Source: Palsa-892 sp035556215
GTDB lineage: Bacteria; Pseudomonadota; Alphaproteobacteria; Rhizobiales; Xanthobacteraceae
Assembly (NCBI GenBank): GCA_035556215.1
Contig: DATMFI010000026.1
Location: forward strand, 1-64,000
Reading direction: 5' to 3'
Length of the DNA: 64,000 bases
The translations under genes and the position numbers were made by a program. Below are positions 1 through 9,223 of the stretch, piece by piece (within the stretch, counting starts at the first letter, position 1; every line of letters begins with the position of its first letter). The notes under the pieces are model-generated. The model worked only from the letters and a program-made list of their open reading frames with translations. It was not told the DNA's origin and did not search any database.

Positions 1-23
1 CGTCCCGCGCACGGTGTTTAATC

Positions 24-174
24 GGCTTGCTCCGCGTGGCCCCCGGTGGTGTTACTTTGCTAACCACCGCTTTCGACGCTCAACATCGACTGACGGCCCG
101 GATGAGTCCCCAGGTCGATGTCACCGGCGTCCGTGGCGAAGAGCCATCTTCGCCGGGAACACGCAGCTTGGGCC
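24..174. ncRNA. putative structured RNA, 6S-like fold
   Basis: No convincing protein is encoded here, but the bases fold unusually well. A closing helix pairs 34-38 with 160-164, and 42-44 with 155-157, and may extend through 24-29 with 168-174. It encloses three hairpins: GGTGGT 45-50 with ACCACC 63-68; a long arm pairing GACGC 75-79 with 127-131 and ACATCGAC 83-90 with 114-121; and GGCGAA 135-140 with TTCGCC 149-154. A closing stem, a bubble with a hairpin on each side and a long terminal arm, at about 150 nt, resembles alphaproteobacterial 6S RNA. The strand is unclear: several outer pairs are G-U on the plus strand (A-C on minus), yet the best promoter nearby reads leftward. No tmRNA tag, RNase P or SRP core motif was seen. 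The 6S identity is inference. Confidence 0.4.
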
Positions 175-269
175 GCCATGCCGGGCTTGCGAACCCTTCA
201 TGGCCACCGTTCCCCTCCCATACGCAAGCACGCCTGCAGACGCACCCCTCACGGGAGAGGACATGAATG

Positions 270-297
270 AATATAATCCTATTTGGCGAATTGTCAA
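270..297 (-). promoter_or_regulatory. sigma70-type promoter reading leftward
   Basis: On the minus strand TTGACA (292-297) is followed after 16 nt by TATATT (270-275), close to the housekeeping consensus. It lies just downstream of the deacetylase gene and would start a transcript near 263 running left into the structured region. The plus strand also reads TATAAT at 272-277 but has no matching -35. A further hairpin, GCCATG with CATGGC, lies at about 174-205. Nothing else is seen between 205 and 332. Confidence 0.45.
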
Positions 298-332
298 GCC
301 CTGGTTTCTTGCGGGAGCGTATCGGGTAAATC

Positions 333-1403
333 TCACCGCAACCCGGCCGCGGGCGTATCCTGCAAGATGAGCGGCTGCGTGGCGCGCGGGAAATCGCCCT
401 TCTGATAGGCGGCGCGCGTTTCCGGCGAAAGCCCGTCCATGAAATCGGCAAGCTTGCTGTAGGTCACGCATTGCACTTCCGGCAGGCCGCAGACGCGCTC
501 GATGAAGGTCATCAGCGCTTCGTGATAGGCGCCGCCGTGATAGTTCGTGAAGTGATGGCCGATATGGAGCGGCGCGCGGTTGCCGAAGTAATTGGCCTTG
601 AAATAGGCAAGATACGTCTCGAGCATCTCGTCGCGGTCGCGCGCCCGGCGCGCGCTGACGTCGAGGCCAAGCGACTGCGCAACGAGGAAGTTGTAATCCA
701 TCGACAGCGTCATCTTCTTCGAGCGCGCAAGGCGAATTTCGGCAAGATCAAAGCGCCACAACCCGCCGCGCTGTTCGGGCCACAGGTTCGGCAGCATCGT
801 GCCGCTGGTGTCGTAGCGAAAGCCCGCTTCCTTCAGCGCGGGATAAAGCCCCGCGCTGGTGGAAAGATACGGCGCGCGGAAGCCCTTGATATCGGCGCCG
901 GAGATCGCAAACCCGGCGCCCTCCGGCAGATTGTTGTTCGCCGCGACATTTTCGATCAGCGCGCGGTATTCGGAAAATTCGCGGCTCCAGTCGGCCGCCG
1001 ACCAGCCGCGGCCGTCGAAATGACCGATGGCGTGCGAGGCGATCTCGTGGCCGGCCGCGTGCATTTCGTTGATGAGGCTGACGCGCTCCCTTACATCGTC
1101 GGCGCTGCTGCCGAACGGAATCATCGCATAGCCGCGCCGCTGATGCGGGCCCTCGTAAAGACCGCGCTTGTCGCTCGCGAGAAAACCGGTGCCGCTCACG
1201 AAAAACGTGAAATGGATCACCGCGGCCTTTTCGTTGAGCCGCGCGGCGAAGTCGCGAAGCTCGCGCCAGCGCGAGATTTCGGTGCAGTTGTCGAAGGCGA
1301 CCGCGATGAATTGCGGCGGCCGCTCGGCCGCCGCCGAAGCCGGATTTATCGCGGCGAGCGCAAAAAGAAGCGCGAAGATGAATTCGCGCCGGCGCCGCCT
1401 CAC
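333..1403 (-). CDS. secreted polysaccharide deacetylase-like protein
   Basis: A 356-residue protein with a basic, hydrophobic signal peptide (about 1-25, ending ASAAA) and a NodB-type carbohydrate esterase fold. Visible landmarks are AFDN at 36-39 (the first-motif aspartate region), SHAIGH with H124 and H128 as probable metal ligands, and RAPYLS near 176. Family members remove acetyl groups from extracellular or periplasmic glycans; the substrate here is unknown. The first motif is FDN rather than the usual FDD, so activity is not assured. The start is GTG at 1403, overlapping the gpmA stop as GTGA, so translation is probably coupled to gpmA. Confidence 0.75.
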   Translation of the reverse strand: MRRRRREFIFALLFALAAINPASAAAERPPQFIAVAFDNCTEISRWRELRDFAARLNEKAAVIHFTFFVSGTGFLASDKRGLYEGPHQRRGYAMIPFGSSADDVRERVSLINEMHAAGHEIASHAIGHFDGRGWSAADWSREFSEYRALIENVAANNNLPEGAGFAISGADIKGFRAPYLSTSAGLYPALKEAGFRYDTSGTMLPNLWPEQRGGLWRFDLAEIRLARSKKMTLSMDYNFLVAQSLGLDVSARRARDRDEMLETYLAYFKANYFGNRAPLHIGHHFTNYHGGAYHEALMTFIERVCGLPEVQCVTYSKLADFMDGLSPETRAAYQKGDFPRATQPLILQDTPAAGLR

Positions 1404-2023
1404 GCGGCAAGATCCTTGCTGCTCGCCACCGTGGCGTCGGCGTTCAGCCGGTAGATGATCGGCGTTCCGGTGGCGAGTTCACGCTTCAGGATCGTCTCGG
1501 GCGAGAGTTTCTCCAGCACCATGACGAGAGCGCGCAGCGAATTGCCGTGCGCCGCGACAATCGTGCGCTCGCCGCGCAGCACGCAGGGCAGGATTTCCTG
1601 CACGTAGAACGGCAGCGTGCGCGCCAGCGTGTCGCGCAGGCTCTCGCCGCCGGGCGGCGCGATGTCGAACGAGCGCCGCCATTTGAGCACTTGTTCCTCG
1701 CCCCATTTCTTGCGGGCGTCGTCCTTGTTGAGCCCGGAAAGATCGCCGTAGTCGCGCTCGTTCAGCGCGATATTCTTAACGATCGGAATGCCGCCATTGC
1801 CCATCTCGTCGAGCGCAAGCGAAAGCGTGCGCTGGGCGCGCTTCAGGTTCGAGGTGAAAGCCTTGTCGAAGCGAAGGCCCTCCGCCTTGAGGCGGCTGCC
1901 GGCGAGCCTGGCCTCGGCGACGCCCTGCTCGGTCAGATCGACGTCGCGCCAGCCGGTGAAGAGGTTCTTCAGGTTCCATTCGCTCTGGCCGTGACGGACC
2001 AGCACCAGAATTCGCTCGCTCAT
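1400..2023 (-). CDS. gpmA: 2,3-bisphosphoglycerate-dependent phosphoglycerate mutase
   Basis: Interconverts 3- and 2-phosphoglycerate in cytosolic glycolysis and gluconeogenesis. The 207-residue protein opens with the phosphohistidine motif LVRHGQSEWN and continues with FTGW, RAQRTL, ALNERDYGDLSGLNK and the second catalytic histidine in AAHGNS, typical of the short alphaproteobacterial GpmA. The ATG at 2023 is chosen because it is preceded by AAGGAAA and directly precedes the conserved N-terminus; the frame stays open further upstream but that stretch is unconserved. It overlaps the small membrane protein by 4 bp (ATGA) upstream and the deacetylase by 4 bp downstream, so it sits in a tight dapB-gpmA operon. 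Confidence 0.95.
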   Translation of the reverse strand: MSERILVLVRHGQSEWNLKNLFTGWRDVDLTEQGVAEARLAGSRLKAEGLRFDKAFTSNLKRAQRTLSLALDEMGNGGIPIVKNIALNERDYGDLSGLNKDDARKKWGEEQVLKWRRSFDIAPPGGESLRDTLARTLPFYVQEILPCVLRGERTIVAAHGNSLRALVMVLEKLSPETILKRELATGTPIIYRLNADATVASSKDLAA

Positions 2024-2316
2024 TTTCCTTCCACTTCTTCTCTGCGCAACCCGGCCAGCGCAAGCGCGGCCATGCCGAAACAAAACAGCGCGACGCCGGC
2101 AAAGCCGAGCGAGGCGGCATAAGCCCTGAGCCCGCCCTCGCCCGCTGCATCGGGCGCAAAATGCCACGCGGCGTAAACCCCGGCGATGCCGAGCACGATG
2201 AAGCCGGCAAGCCGCGCACGGCGCTTGATCTCCCAATAGAACGGCATGTTGCTGGTTGGGGGAGTGAATTTTTCCGGCATCCGCTTCGCGCCCGCTGCCG
2301 CCATGTTCCCGGCCAA
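2020..2316 (-). CDS. small two-helix membrane protein, unknown function
   Basis: A 98-residue protein between dapB (3 bp upstream) and gpmA (4 bp overlap). A short polar N-terminus with a PFYWEIKRRAR juxtamembrane stretch precedes two hydrophobic segments (about 37-53 and 69-88) and a charged RREEVEGK tail. I do not recognise the family. Several in-frame ATGs (residues 1, 5 and 13) leave the start uncertain; the longest is given because it abuts the dapB stop. Its place in the operon suggests co-expression with dapB and gpmA, not a shared pathway. Confidence 0.65.
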   Translation of the reverse strand: MAGNMAAAGAKRMPEKFTPPTSNMPFYWEIKRRARLAGFIVLGIAGVYAAWHFAPDAAGEGGLRAYAASLGFAGVALFCFGMAALALAGLRREEVEGK

Positions 2317-2319
2317 GCC

Positions 2320-3135
2320 CTAGATATCCGCGAGGCCGAGGACATCGGCCATCGAATAGAGCCCGGCCGGCTTGCCCTTGGCCCATTGCGCGGCCTTGAG
2401 CGCGCCGCGCGCGAAGATCATGCGGTCTTCGGCCTTGTGGCTGAGTTCGATGCGCTCGGCGGGCCCCGCGAAGATCACCGTATGGTCGCCGACGACGCTG
2501 CCGCCGCGCAGTGCCGCAAAGCCGATATCGCCGGGCTTGCGCGCACCCGTGTGGCCGTCGCGGCCGCTCTGCGTGCGCTCGGAAAGCTTGACGTTGCGGC
2601 CGGCGGCCGCCGCTTCACCCAGAAGCAATGCGGTGCCGGACGGCGCATCGACCTTCTGGTTGTGATGCATCTCGAGAATTTCGATATCGAAATCGTCGCC
2701 CAGCGTCTTCGCGACACGCTTGGTGAGCGCGGCCAGGAGATTGACGCCGAGGCTCATATTGCCCGACTTCACGATGGCGGTGTGGCGCGCGCAGGAGGCG
2801 ATCCTCTGCTCGTCGGCGGGCGAAAAACCGGTCGAGCCGATGACATGCGCGACCTTGTTCTCGGCGGCGAGCGCCGCAAAACCGACCGAGGCCGCCGGCG
2901 TTGAGAAATCGACGATGACATCGGCCCGGGTCACGAGCGCCGCCGCTTCGCCGACGACCTGCACGCCGAGCGCCTTGCCGCCCGCGAGGCGGCCGGCGTC
3001 TTCGCCGAATTCGGTCACGCCGACGCGCTCGACCGCGCCCGCGAGCGCAAGGCCCCTGGTTTCGGCGATGGCGCGAATGAGGGTGCGGCCCATGCGGCCG
3101 GCGGCACCTGTAACGAGAATACGCAAGTCGGACAT
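2320..3135 (-). CDS. dapB: 4-hydroxy-tetrahydrodipicolinate reductase
   Basis: Catalyses the NAD(P)H-dependent reduction of hydroxy-tetrahydrodipicolinate in the diaminopimelate/lysine pathway, which feeds peptidoglycan synthesis. At 271 residues it is normal length. The Rossmann motif GAAGRMG is at 10-16, the cofactor/substrate loop includes GSTGF near 100-104, and the catalytic stretch EMHHNQKVDAPSG (about 156-167) carries the proton-donor histidines and the active lysine. It is the first gene of a leftward dapB-membrane protein-gpmA-deacetylase unit. Confidence 0.97.
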   Translation of the reverse strand: MSDLRILVTGAAGRMGRTLIRAIAETRGLALAGAVERVGVTEFGEDAGRLAGGKALGVQVVGEAAALVTRADVIVDFSTPAASVGFAALAAENKVAHVIGSTGFSPADEQRIASCARHTAIVKSGNMSLGVNLLAALTKRVAKTLGDDFDIEILEMHHNQKVDAPSGTALLLGEAAAAGRNVKLSERTQSGRDGHTGARKPGDIGFAALRGGSVVGDHTVIFAGPAERIELSHKAEDRMIFARGALKAAQWAKGKPAGLYSMADVLGLADI

Positions 3136-3199
3136 ACGCTGCTCCCCGCCCTGATATAACGCGAGGGCGCCGGATTTGGCAAAACAGCGCGAAAAACGG

Positions 3200-3397
3200 T
3201 TAAGGCGAGAGCTGCAGGTCGGCGCTGGTCGCGGCGAGCGAATAGCCCGGCAGCGCCGGATAGAATTTGTGGCAGACCAGCACGAGCACCGAGAGCAGCA
3301 TCAGCGACGCGATCATCAGCGCGCGCGTCTGCGGCTCAAGGTCGGGATAAGGTCGGGGACGGCGCGGCGGCAAAACGGTCGGCATCGGCATCTCCAT
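3200..3397 (-). CDS. small single-helix membrane protein, hypothetical
   Basis: A 65-residue frame starting MEMPMP, with a proline/arginine-rich cytoplasmic head, one strong hydrophobic helix (about 27-42, rich in M, L and V) and a short polar tail. It fills the space between dapB and the DUF1330 genes on the same strand. The frame is open further upstream, but that part overlaps the DUF1330 coding sequence and looks random, so the ATG at 3397 is preferred; the ATG two codons later is equally possible. I recognise no family. Confidence 0.45.
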   Translation of the reverse strand: MEMPMPTVLPPRRPRPYPDLEPQTRALMIASLMLLSVLVLVCHKFYPALPGYSLAATSADLQLSP

Positions 3398-3437
3398 CCG
3401 TCGCAGGAACGATAGACTTCTAACGCCGCCGGAACAA

Positions 3438-3740
3438 CTAAGGTTGCACGCCCTCGTAGCCCTCGATGACAACGATATCGGCGCCGGTGACGGGCGCACG
3501 AATTTCGAGCGCCGTGCGGTATTCGGGTGAGTTCCAGCAGTCGAGCGCCTGCTGGTAGCTCGGAAATTCGATGACAACATGGCGCGAGCGCGGCTTGCCT
3601 TCGACCGCTTCGCTTCGGCCGCCGCGCACGAGGAAGCGCCCGCCATATTTCACCAGCGAGCGATCGAGCGCCGCCGAGTAATCCTTGTAGGGGCCCTGGT
3701 CGAAGACATCGACCTGCGCGATCCAGTAACCTTTCGCCAT
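3438..3740 (-). CDS. DUF1330 family protein (copy 1)
   Basis: A 100-residue dimeric alpha/beta-barrel-type protein (DUF1330) starting MAKGYWIAQVDV. It shows the family pattern GRFLVRGG, a central EGKPRSRHVVIEFPS and a C-terminal NSPEYRTALEIR. The molecular function of the family is not established. The ATG at 3740 is chosen because GAGGAAAC precedes it; an in-frame start five codons upstream is less likely. The upstream neighbour, 11 bp away, is a paralogue, so the pair looks like a tandem duplication co-transcribed with pyrF. Confidence 0.85.
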   Translation of the reverse strand: MAKGYWIAQVDVFDQGPYKDYSAALDRSLVKYGGRFLVRGGRSEAVEGKPRSRHVVIEFPSYQQALDCWNSPEYRTALEIRAPVTGADIVVIEGYEGVQP

Positions 3741-3751
3741 TGTTTCCTCTA

Positions 3752-4057
3752 TCAAGCGGGCTGCGGGCCTTCGTAACCTTCGGCGACGACGATCTCGCCT
3801 TGCGAGATGTCCTTACGGATCGCGAGCGCCTGCTGGTATTCGGGCGAGTTGTAGCAATCGAGCGCGGCCTGATAGCTCGGAAATTCGATCACGACATTGC
3901 GGGCGCGCGGCTTGCCCTCGACGGCTTCGAACTTGCCGGCGCGCACGAGAAAACGCGCGCCGTATTTCCTGAAAGCCGCGCCGTTCGCCGCCGCGTATTC
4001 CTTGTAGCGGTCAGGGTTGGTGTTATCCATGCGGACGATCCAGTAACCCTTCGGCAT
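3752..4057 (-). CDS. DUF1330 family protein (copy 2)
   Basis: A 101-residue paralogue of the neighbouring DUF1330 protein. It shares the KGYWIV start, GARFLVRAGKFEAVEGKPR, the NVVIEFPSY segment and NSPEYQQALAIR. The two copies clearly differ, notably over residues 8-25 and near the C-terminus, so the duplication is not recent. It lies 11 bp downstream of the pyrF stop and is probably on the same transcript. No catalytic residue is known for the family. Confidence 0.87.
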   Translation of the reverse strand: MPKGYWIVRMDNTNPDRYKEYAAANGAAFRKYGARFLVRAGKFEAVEGKPRARNVVIEFPSYQAALDCYNSPEYQQALAIRKDISQGEIVVAEGYEGPQPA

Positions 4058-4068
4058 TTCGCTCTCCT

Positions 4069-4773
4069 CTATTTCAGCGCGCTCGCGATTTCGCCAACGA
4101 GCGCTTCGGCCGCCTGTACGGGATCGGCGGCGCCCGTGACCGGGCGGCCGACGACAAGATAATCGGCGCCGGCCTTGATCGCATCGCCCGGCGTGACGAC
4201 GCGCTTCTGATCGCCGCTCGCGCTGCCCGCGGGGCGAATGCCGGGGGTCACGATCAGCGTGCCGGGACCGACGATCCTGCGGATGTTCGAGGCTTCCGCG
4301 GCCGAGGCGACGATGCCGTCGATGCCGATATCCTTCGCCTGTCCCGCTTTCCTCGACACCAGCTCGGACACCTTCATGGCATAGCCGGCTTCCGCAAGAT
4401 CGTTGTCATCCCAGGAGGTGAGAACGGTGACGGCAAGGATTTTCAGATTCGAGCTGCCGCGCGCCTTGACCGCCGCGCGCATCGTCTGCGGAAAAGCATG
4501 GATGGTGAGAAAGGTCATGCCGCGTTCGGCGATCCGCGCCACCGCGCGCTCGATGGTGTTGCCGATGTCGTGCAGCTTGAGATCGAGAAAGACCTTCTTG
4601 CCCGAGCGCGCCAGCATCTCGGCGAAGGCAAGCCCGTCGGGCGAAAGCCCAAGCTCGTAGCCCACCTTGTAGAACTGAACGGCGCCGTCGAGCGCGACCA
4701 CGAGTTTTTCGGCGGCCGCCACGCCGGGAAGATCGAGGGCGACGATCAGGCGTTCGCGCGCGGGAATGTTCAC
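4069..4773 (-). CDS. pyrF: orotidine-5'-phosphate decarboxylase
   Basis: Makes UMP from OMP, the last step of de novo pyrimidine synthesis, in the cytosol. The 234-residue protein shows VALDLPG at 11-17, YKVGYELG at 35-42 and the catalytic Asp-Lys-x-x-Asp array in FLDLKLHDIGNT (D64, K66, D69). The C-terminal phosphate-binding part includes VTPGIRP and YLVVGRPVT. The start is ATG at 4773. The flavin reductase gene ends 7 bp upstream, and the DUF1330 pair follows closely. Confidence 0.97.
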   Translation of the reverse strand: MNIPARERLIVALDLPGVAAAEKLVVALDGAVQFYKVGYELGLSPDGLAFAEMLARSGKKVFLDLKLHDIGNTIERAVARIAERGMTFLTIHAFPQTMRAAVKARGSSNLKILAVTVLTSWDDNDLAEAGYAMKVSELVSRKAGQAKDIGIDGIVASAAEASNIRRIVGPGTLIVTPGIRPAGSASGDQKRVVTPGDAIKAGADYLVVGRPVTGAADPVQAAEALVGEIASALK

Positions 4774-4780
4774 GTTTGCC

Positions 4781-5353
4781 TCAGAGTTCGGATTCAGTGA
4801 ATGCGATAAGCCGCGTCAGCGCGGCGCGCAAGAAGCCGGCGTGACGCGCATCCTTCAATCCGCCATCGTCGTCGAAAGCCTGGCCCGCCTCGGCCACCGC
4901 GATCTGCTCGGGCAGCACCAGCGCGCCCAGGCCAAGCTCGAGCGTCTGGCGGAGCGCGATCAGCGCGCGATAGCCGCCGAGGCGGCCGTTTGAAGTCGCG
5001 CCGATGGCGAAGAAGCGGCCCTTGAACGGATCGGCCTGCGGTTCCTTGGCGCGCGAGATCCAGTCGAGCGTGTTCTTCAGCAGCGGCGGGATCGATGCGT
5101 TGTATTCGGGTGTCGCGATAAAGATGCCGCGATGCGCGAGCATCATGCGGCGAAGCTTGCGTGCGTTTTCCGGCGCGCCGTCGCGCGCTTCAAGATCGCC
5201 GTCGTAGATCGGCATCGGATAGTCGGAAAGCGAAATCAGCGTGGGCTCGGCATCGAGCAGCGCGAGTTCCTTGACGGCGGCGGCGGCAAGACGCTGCGAG
5301 AGCGCACCGGTGCGGATTGATCCTGCGAAGACGAGAATTTTGGATTGCGCCAT
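4781..5353 (-). CDS. NADPH-dependent FMN reductase family protein
   Basis: A 190-residue flavodoxin-like oxidoreductase. The N-terminal phosphate-binding loop GSIRTGALS (11-19) and the isoalloxazine loop TPEYNASIPPLLKN are diagnostic of the family that includes quinone and chromate reductases such as ChrR/YieF. It probably binds FMN and transfers two electrons from NAD(P)H to quinones or other acceptors; the natural substrate is unknown. It sits 4 bp downstream of the methyltransferase gene and 7 bp upstream of pyrF in one leftward cluster. Confidence 0.85.
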   Translation of the reverse strand: MAQSKILVFAGSIRTGALSQRLAAAAVKELALLDAEPTLISLSDYPMPIYDGDLEARDGAPENARKLRRMMLAHRGIFIATPEYNASIPPLLKNTLDWISRAKEPQADPFKGRFFAIGATSNGRLGGYRALIALRQTLELGLGALVLPEQIAVAEAGQAFDDDGGLKDARHAGFLRAALTRLIAFTESEL

Positions 5354-5357
5354 CGCT

Positions 5358-5984
5358 CTAGACAGCGGCGCGGTAGGTCCAGACGCGGGCCGGCGGCAGG
5401 TTCAGCCAGATGCGCGGCGAAGCCGACAGCGTGTAGCGGCTCGGCCGCGGCGGGATCGGCGCGGTCATGGCATAGGTGAACTGGATGAACGGCGCGCCGG
5501 GGCGCAGGAGCTTCAATGCGCCGATCAAGGTGCGCAGCCGCACCGGCATCGGCCGCGTCATCAGCGGCAGGCTCGAGACGATCGCAGCCAGCGGCTCGCG
5601 CGCAATCTCGCCCAGCGTATCGGAGAGCGCGTAGCCATCGCCCTGCACGACATGCACGCCGGGAAAACGCTTCTTCACCAGCGCGCAAAAACCCGGATTG
5701 AATTCGACGGTGATCAGCCGCGAGGGCGCAATGCCGCGCGCAAGAATGGCTTCGGTCACCGGCCCGGTGCCCGGCCCGAGCTCGACGATCGGCCCCGGCA
5801 CGGAAAGATCGATTTCGTTCGCCATGGCCTTGGCAAGCGCCGGCGAAGACGGCGAAACCGCGCCGGTCTTCAGCGGGTTTTGCAGCCAGGACGAGAGGAA
5901 CCTGACCTCATCGTCGATACGCTTCTCGAGACGAAGTTTATCGAGGCGCAGCTTCGGTTTTTTAGCGGCGAATGATCGGGACAT
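5358..5984 (-). CDS. pmtA: PmtA-like phospholipid N-methyltransferase
   Basis: A class I SAM-dependent methyltransferase of 208 residues, related to the short rhizobial/Rhodobacter PmtA proteins that methylate phosphatidylethanolamine toward phosphatidylcholine at the inner membrane face. The SAM loop is VELGPGTG at 67-74, followed by the acidic VEFNP strand and a QGDGY segment; the C-terminus carries QFTYA. The basic N-terminal region (KKPKLRLDKLRLEKR) could contact membrane. The start at 5984 is set by similarity; the frame is open for 28 more codons upstream without a clear ribosome site. A related rRNA adenine methylase role is the main alternative. Confidence 0.7.
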   Translation of the reverse strand: MSRSFAAKKPKLRLDKLRLEKRIDDEVRFLSSWLQNPLKTGAVSPSSPALAKAMANEIDLSVPGPIVELGPGTGPVTEAILARGIAPSRLITVEFNPGFCALVKKRFPGVHVVQGDGYALSDTLGEIAREPLAAIVSSLPLMTRPMPVRLRTLIGALKLLRPGAPFIQFTYAMTAPIPPRPSRYTLSASPRIWLNLPPARVWTYRAAV

Positions 5985-6083
5985 ATCTTTGGCCAGCACC
6001 CCGGCAAGTCCGCCACTATCGCATTTGTTCGCCGGGGTTGCCAGCGGGGCGAAGGCGGCAAACCTCAAGGAACAAAAGGGTTT

Positions 6084-7202
6084 CTATTCGAAAAACTCGC
6101 GCATTTTAGCAAAAAAACCGCTCGATTCGGGATGGGTATCCTTTGAGCTTTCCTTTTCGAACTCCGCCAAAAGCTCCTTCTGCCGTTTGGTGAGCTTCTG
6201 CGGCGTCTCGACCGAGACTTGCACATACATATCGCCGCGCGTCTTGGAGCGCAGCATGCTCATGCCCTTGCCGGCGAGCCGGAAACGCTTACCGCTCTGG
6301 GTGCCTTCGGGAACCTTCACCTTGGTGCGGCCGCCGTCGATGGTCGGCACCTCGAATTCGCCGCCGAGCGCGGCCGTCGTCATCGAAACCGGCACGCGGC
6401 AATAAAGATCGGCGCCTTCGCGCTGGTAGATCGGATGCGGCGTCACCGAGAGGAAAATATAAAGATCGCCGGGCGGGCCGCCGCGCATCCCGGCCTCGCC
6501 TTCGTCGGCAAGGCGAATGCGCGTGCCGTCCTCGACGCCGCCGGGGATCTGCACTTCCAGCGTGCGCTCCTTCACGATGCGGCCCGCGCCATGGCAGGCC
6601 GTGCACGGATTCTGAATGACCGAACCCTTGCCCTGACAGGTCGGGCAGGTGCGCTCCAGCGTGAAGAAGCCCTGCGCGGTGCGGATGCGGCCGGTGCCGT
6701 TACACGAGCGGCACTGCACAGGTTGCGTGCCGGCCTTGGCGCCGGTGCCCGAGCAGGTGACGCAAGTGACATTGGTCGGCAGCTGGATCGCCGCCGTCTT
6801 GCCGCTGAAGGCTTCTTCCAATGTGATTTCAAGATTGAAGCGAAGATCCGCGCCGCGCTCGCGGCCCGAGTTTCCGCGGCCGCGCGCCGAGCCGCGCGCC
6901 ATGCCGAACAGATCCTCGAAGATGTCGTGGAACGCCGCGCCGAAATCGGCGCCGAAGCCCGCGCCGCCGCCGCCGTTCTGGAACGCGGCGTGGCCGAAAC
7001 GATCGTAGGCGGCGCGCTTCTCGCTGTCCTTCAGAACGTCATAGGCTTCATTGATTTCCTTGAACCTGTGTTCGCAATCCTTGTCGCCGGGGTTGCGGTC
7101 GGGATGCCACTTCATCGCGAGCTTACGGAACGACGATTTGATTTCGCCGTCGCTCGCCGAGCGCGAGACCTCGAGCACTTCGTAGTAGTCGCGTTTTTCC
7201 AT
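6084..7202 (-). CDS. dnaJ: chaperone protein DnaJ
   Basis: Co-chaperone that delivers unfolded clients to DnaK and stimulates its ATPase. At 372 residues it is a complete type I DnaJ: J domain with HPD at 33-35, a Gly/Phe-rich region (about 75-100), four CxxCxGxG zinc repeats (Cys 147/150, 164/167, 186/189 and 200/203) and the client-binding C-terminal domains. I prefer the ATG at 7202, giving MEKRDYYEVL; an in-frame ATG at 7214 would add four residues. It lies downstream of dnaK, separated by a strong hairpin that may reduce read-through. Confidence 0.97.
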   Translation of the reverse strand: MEKRDYYEVLEVSRSASDGEIKSSFRKLAMKWHPDRNPGDKDCEHRFKEINEAYDVLKDSEKRAAYDRFGHAAFQNGGGGAGFGADFGAAFHDIFEDLFGMARGSARGRGNSGRERGADLRFNLEITLEEAFSGKTAAIQLPTNVTCVTCSGTGAKAGTQPVQCRSCNGTGRIRTAQGFFTLERTCPTCQGKGSVIQNPCTACHGAGRIVKERTLEVQIPGGVEDGTRIRLADEGEAGMRGGPPGDLYIFLSVTPHPIYQREGADLYCRVPVSMTTAALGGEFEVPTIDGGRTKVKVPEGTQSGKRFRLAGKGMSMLRSKTRGDMYVQVSVETPQKLTKRQKELLAEFEKESSKDTHPESSGFFAKMREFFE

Positions 7203-7235
7203 GCCGCCGTCCATTCGTCAGTCTCGCGAAAACGC

Positions 7236-7260
7236 AACCCCCGGGGTACGCCCGGGGGTT
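7236..7260 (-). terminator. hairpin between dnaK and dnaJ
   Basis: AACCCCCGGG (7236-7245) pairs perfectly with CCCGGGGGTT (7251-7260) around a 5-nt loop. Reading leftward it is followed by GCGTTTTCG, a weak U-tract. It can act as a partial terminator or RNA-stabilising stem that lets dnaK be expressed above dnaJ. Confidence 0.65.
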
Positions 7261-7300
7261 GGCTCGATTTCGCAAACGTCGGTCATTGCCAACCGGCGGA

Positions 7301-9223
<1,923 letters not shown>

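Noticed and set aside
24..174. tmRNA (ssrA), RNase P RNA or SRP RNA at the left edge
   Set aside because: No tag-peptide reading frame, no conserved RNase P core motif and no SRP GGAA-type loop were found on either strand.
270..280. Shared AATATAATCCT stretch at 270 and near 40420
   Set aside because: Only about eleven bases match and no flanking similarity exists; probably coincidence.
5985..6068. N-terminal extension of the PmtA-like protein by 28 codons
   Set aside because: The extension lacks similarity to the family and a ribosome site; the shorter start matches usual length.
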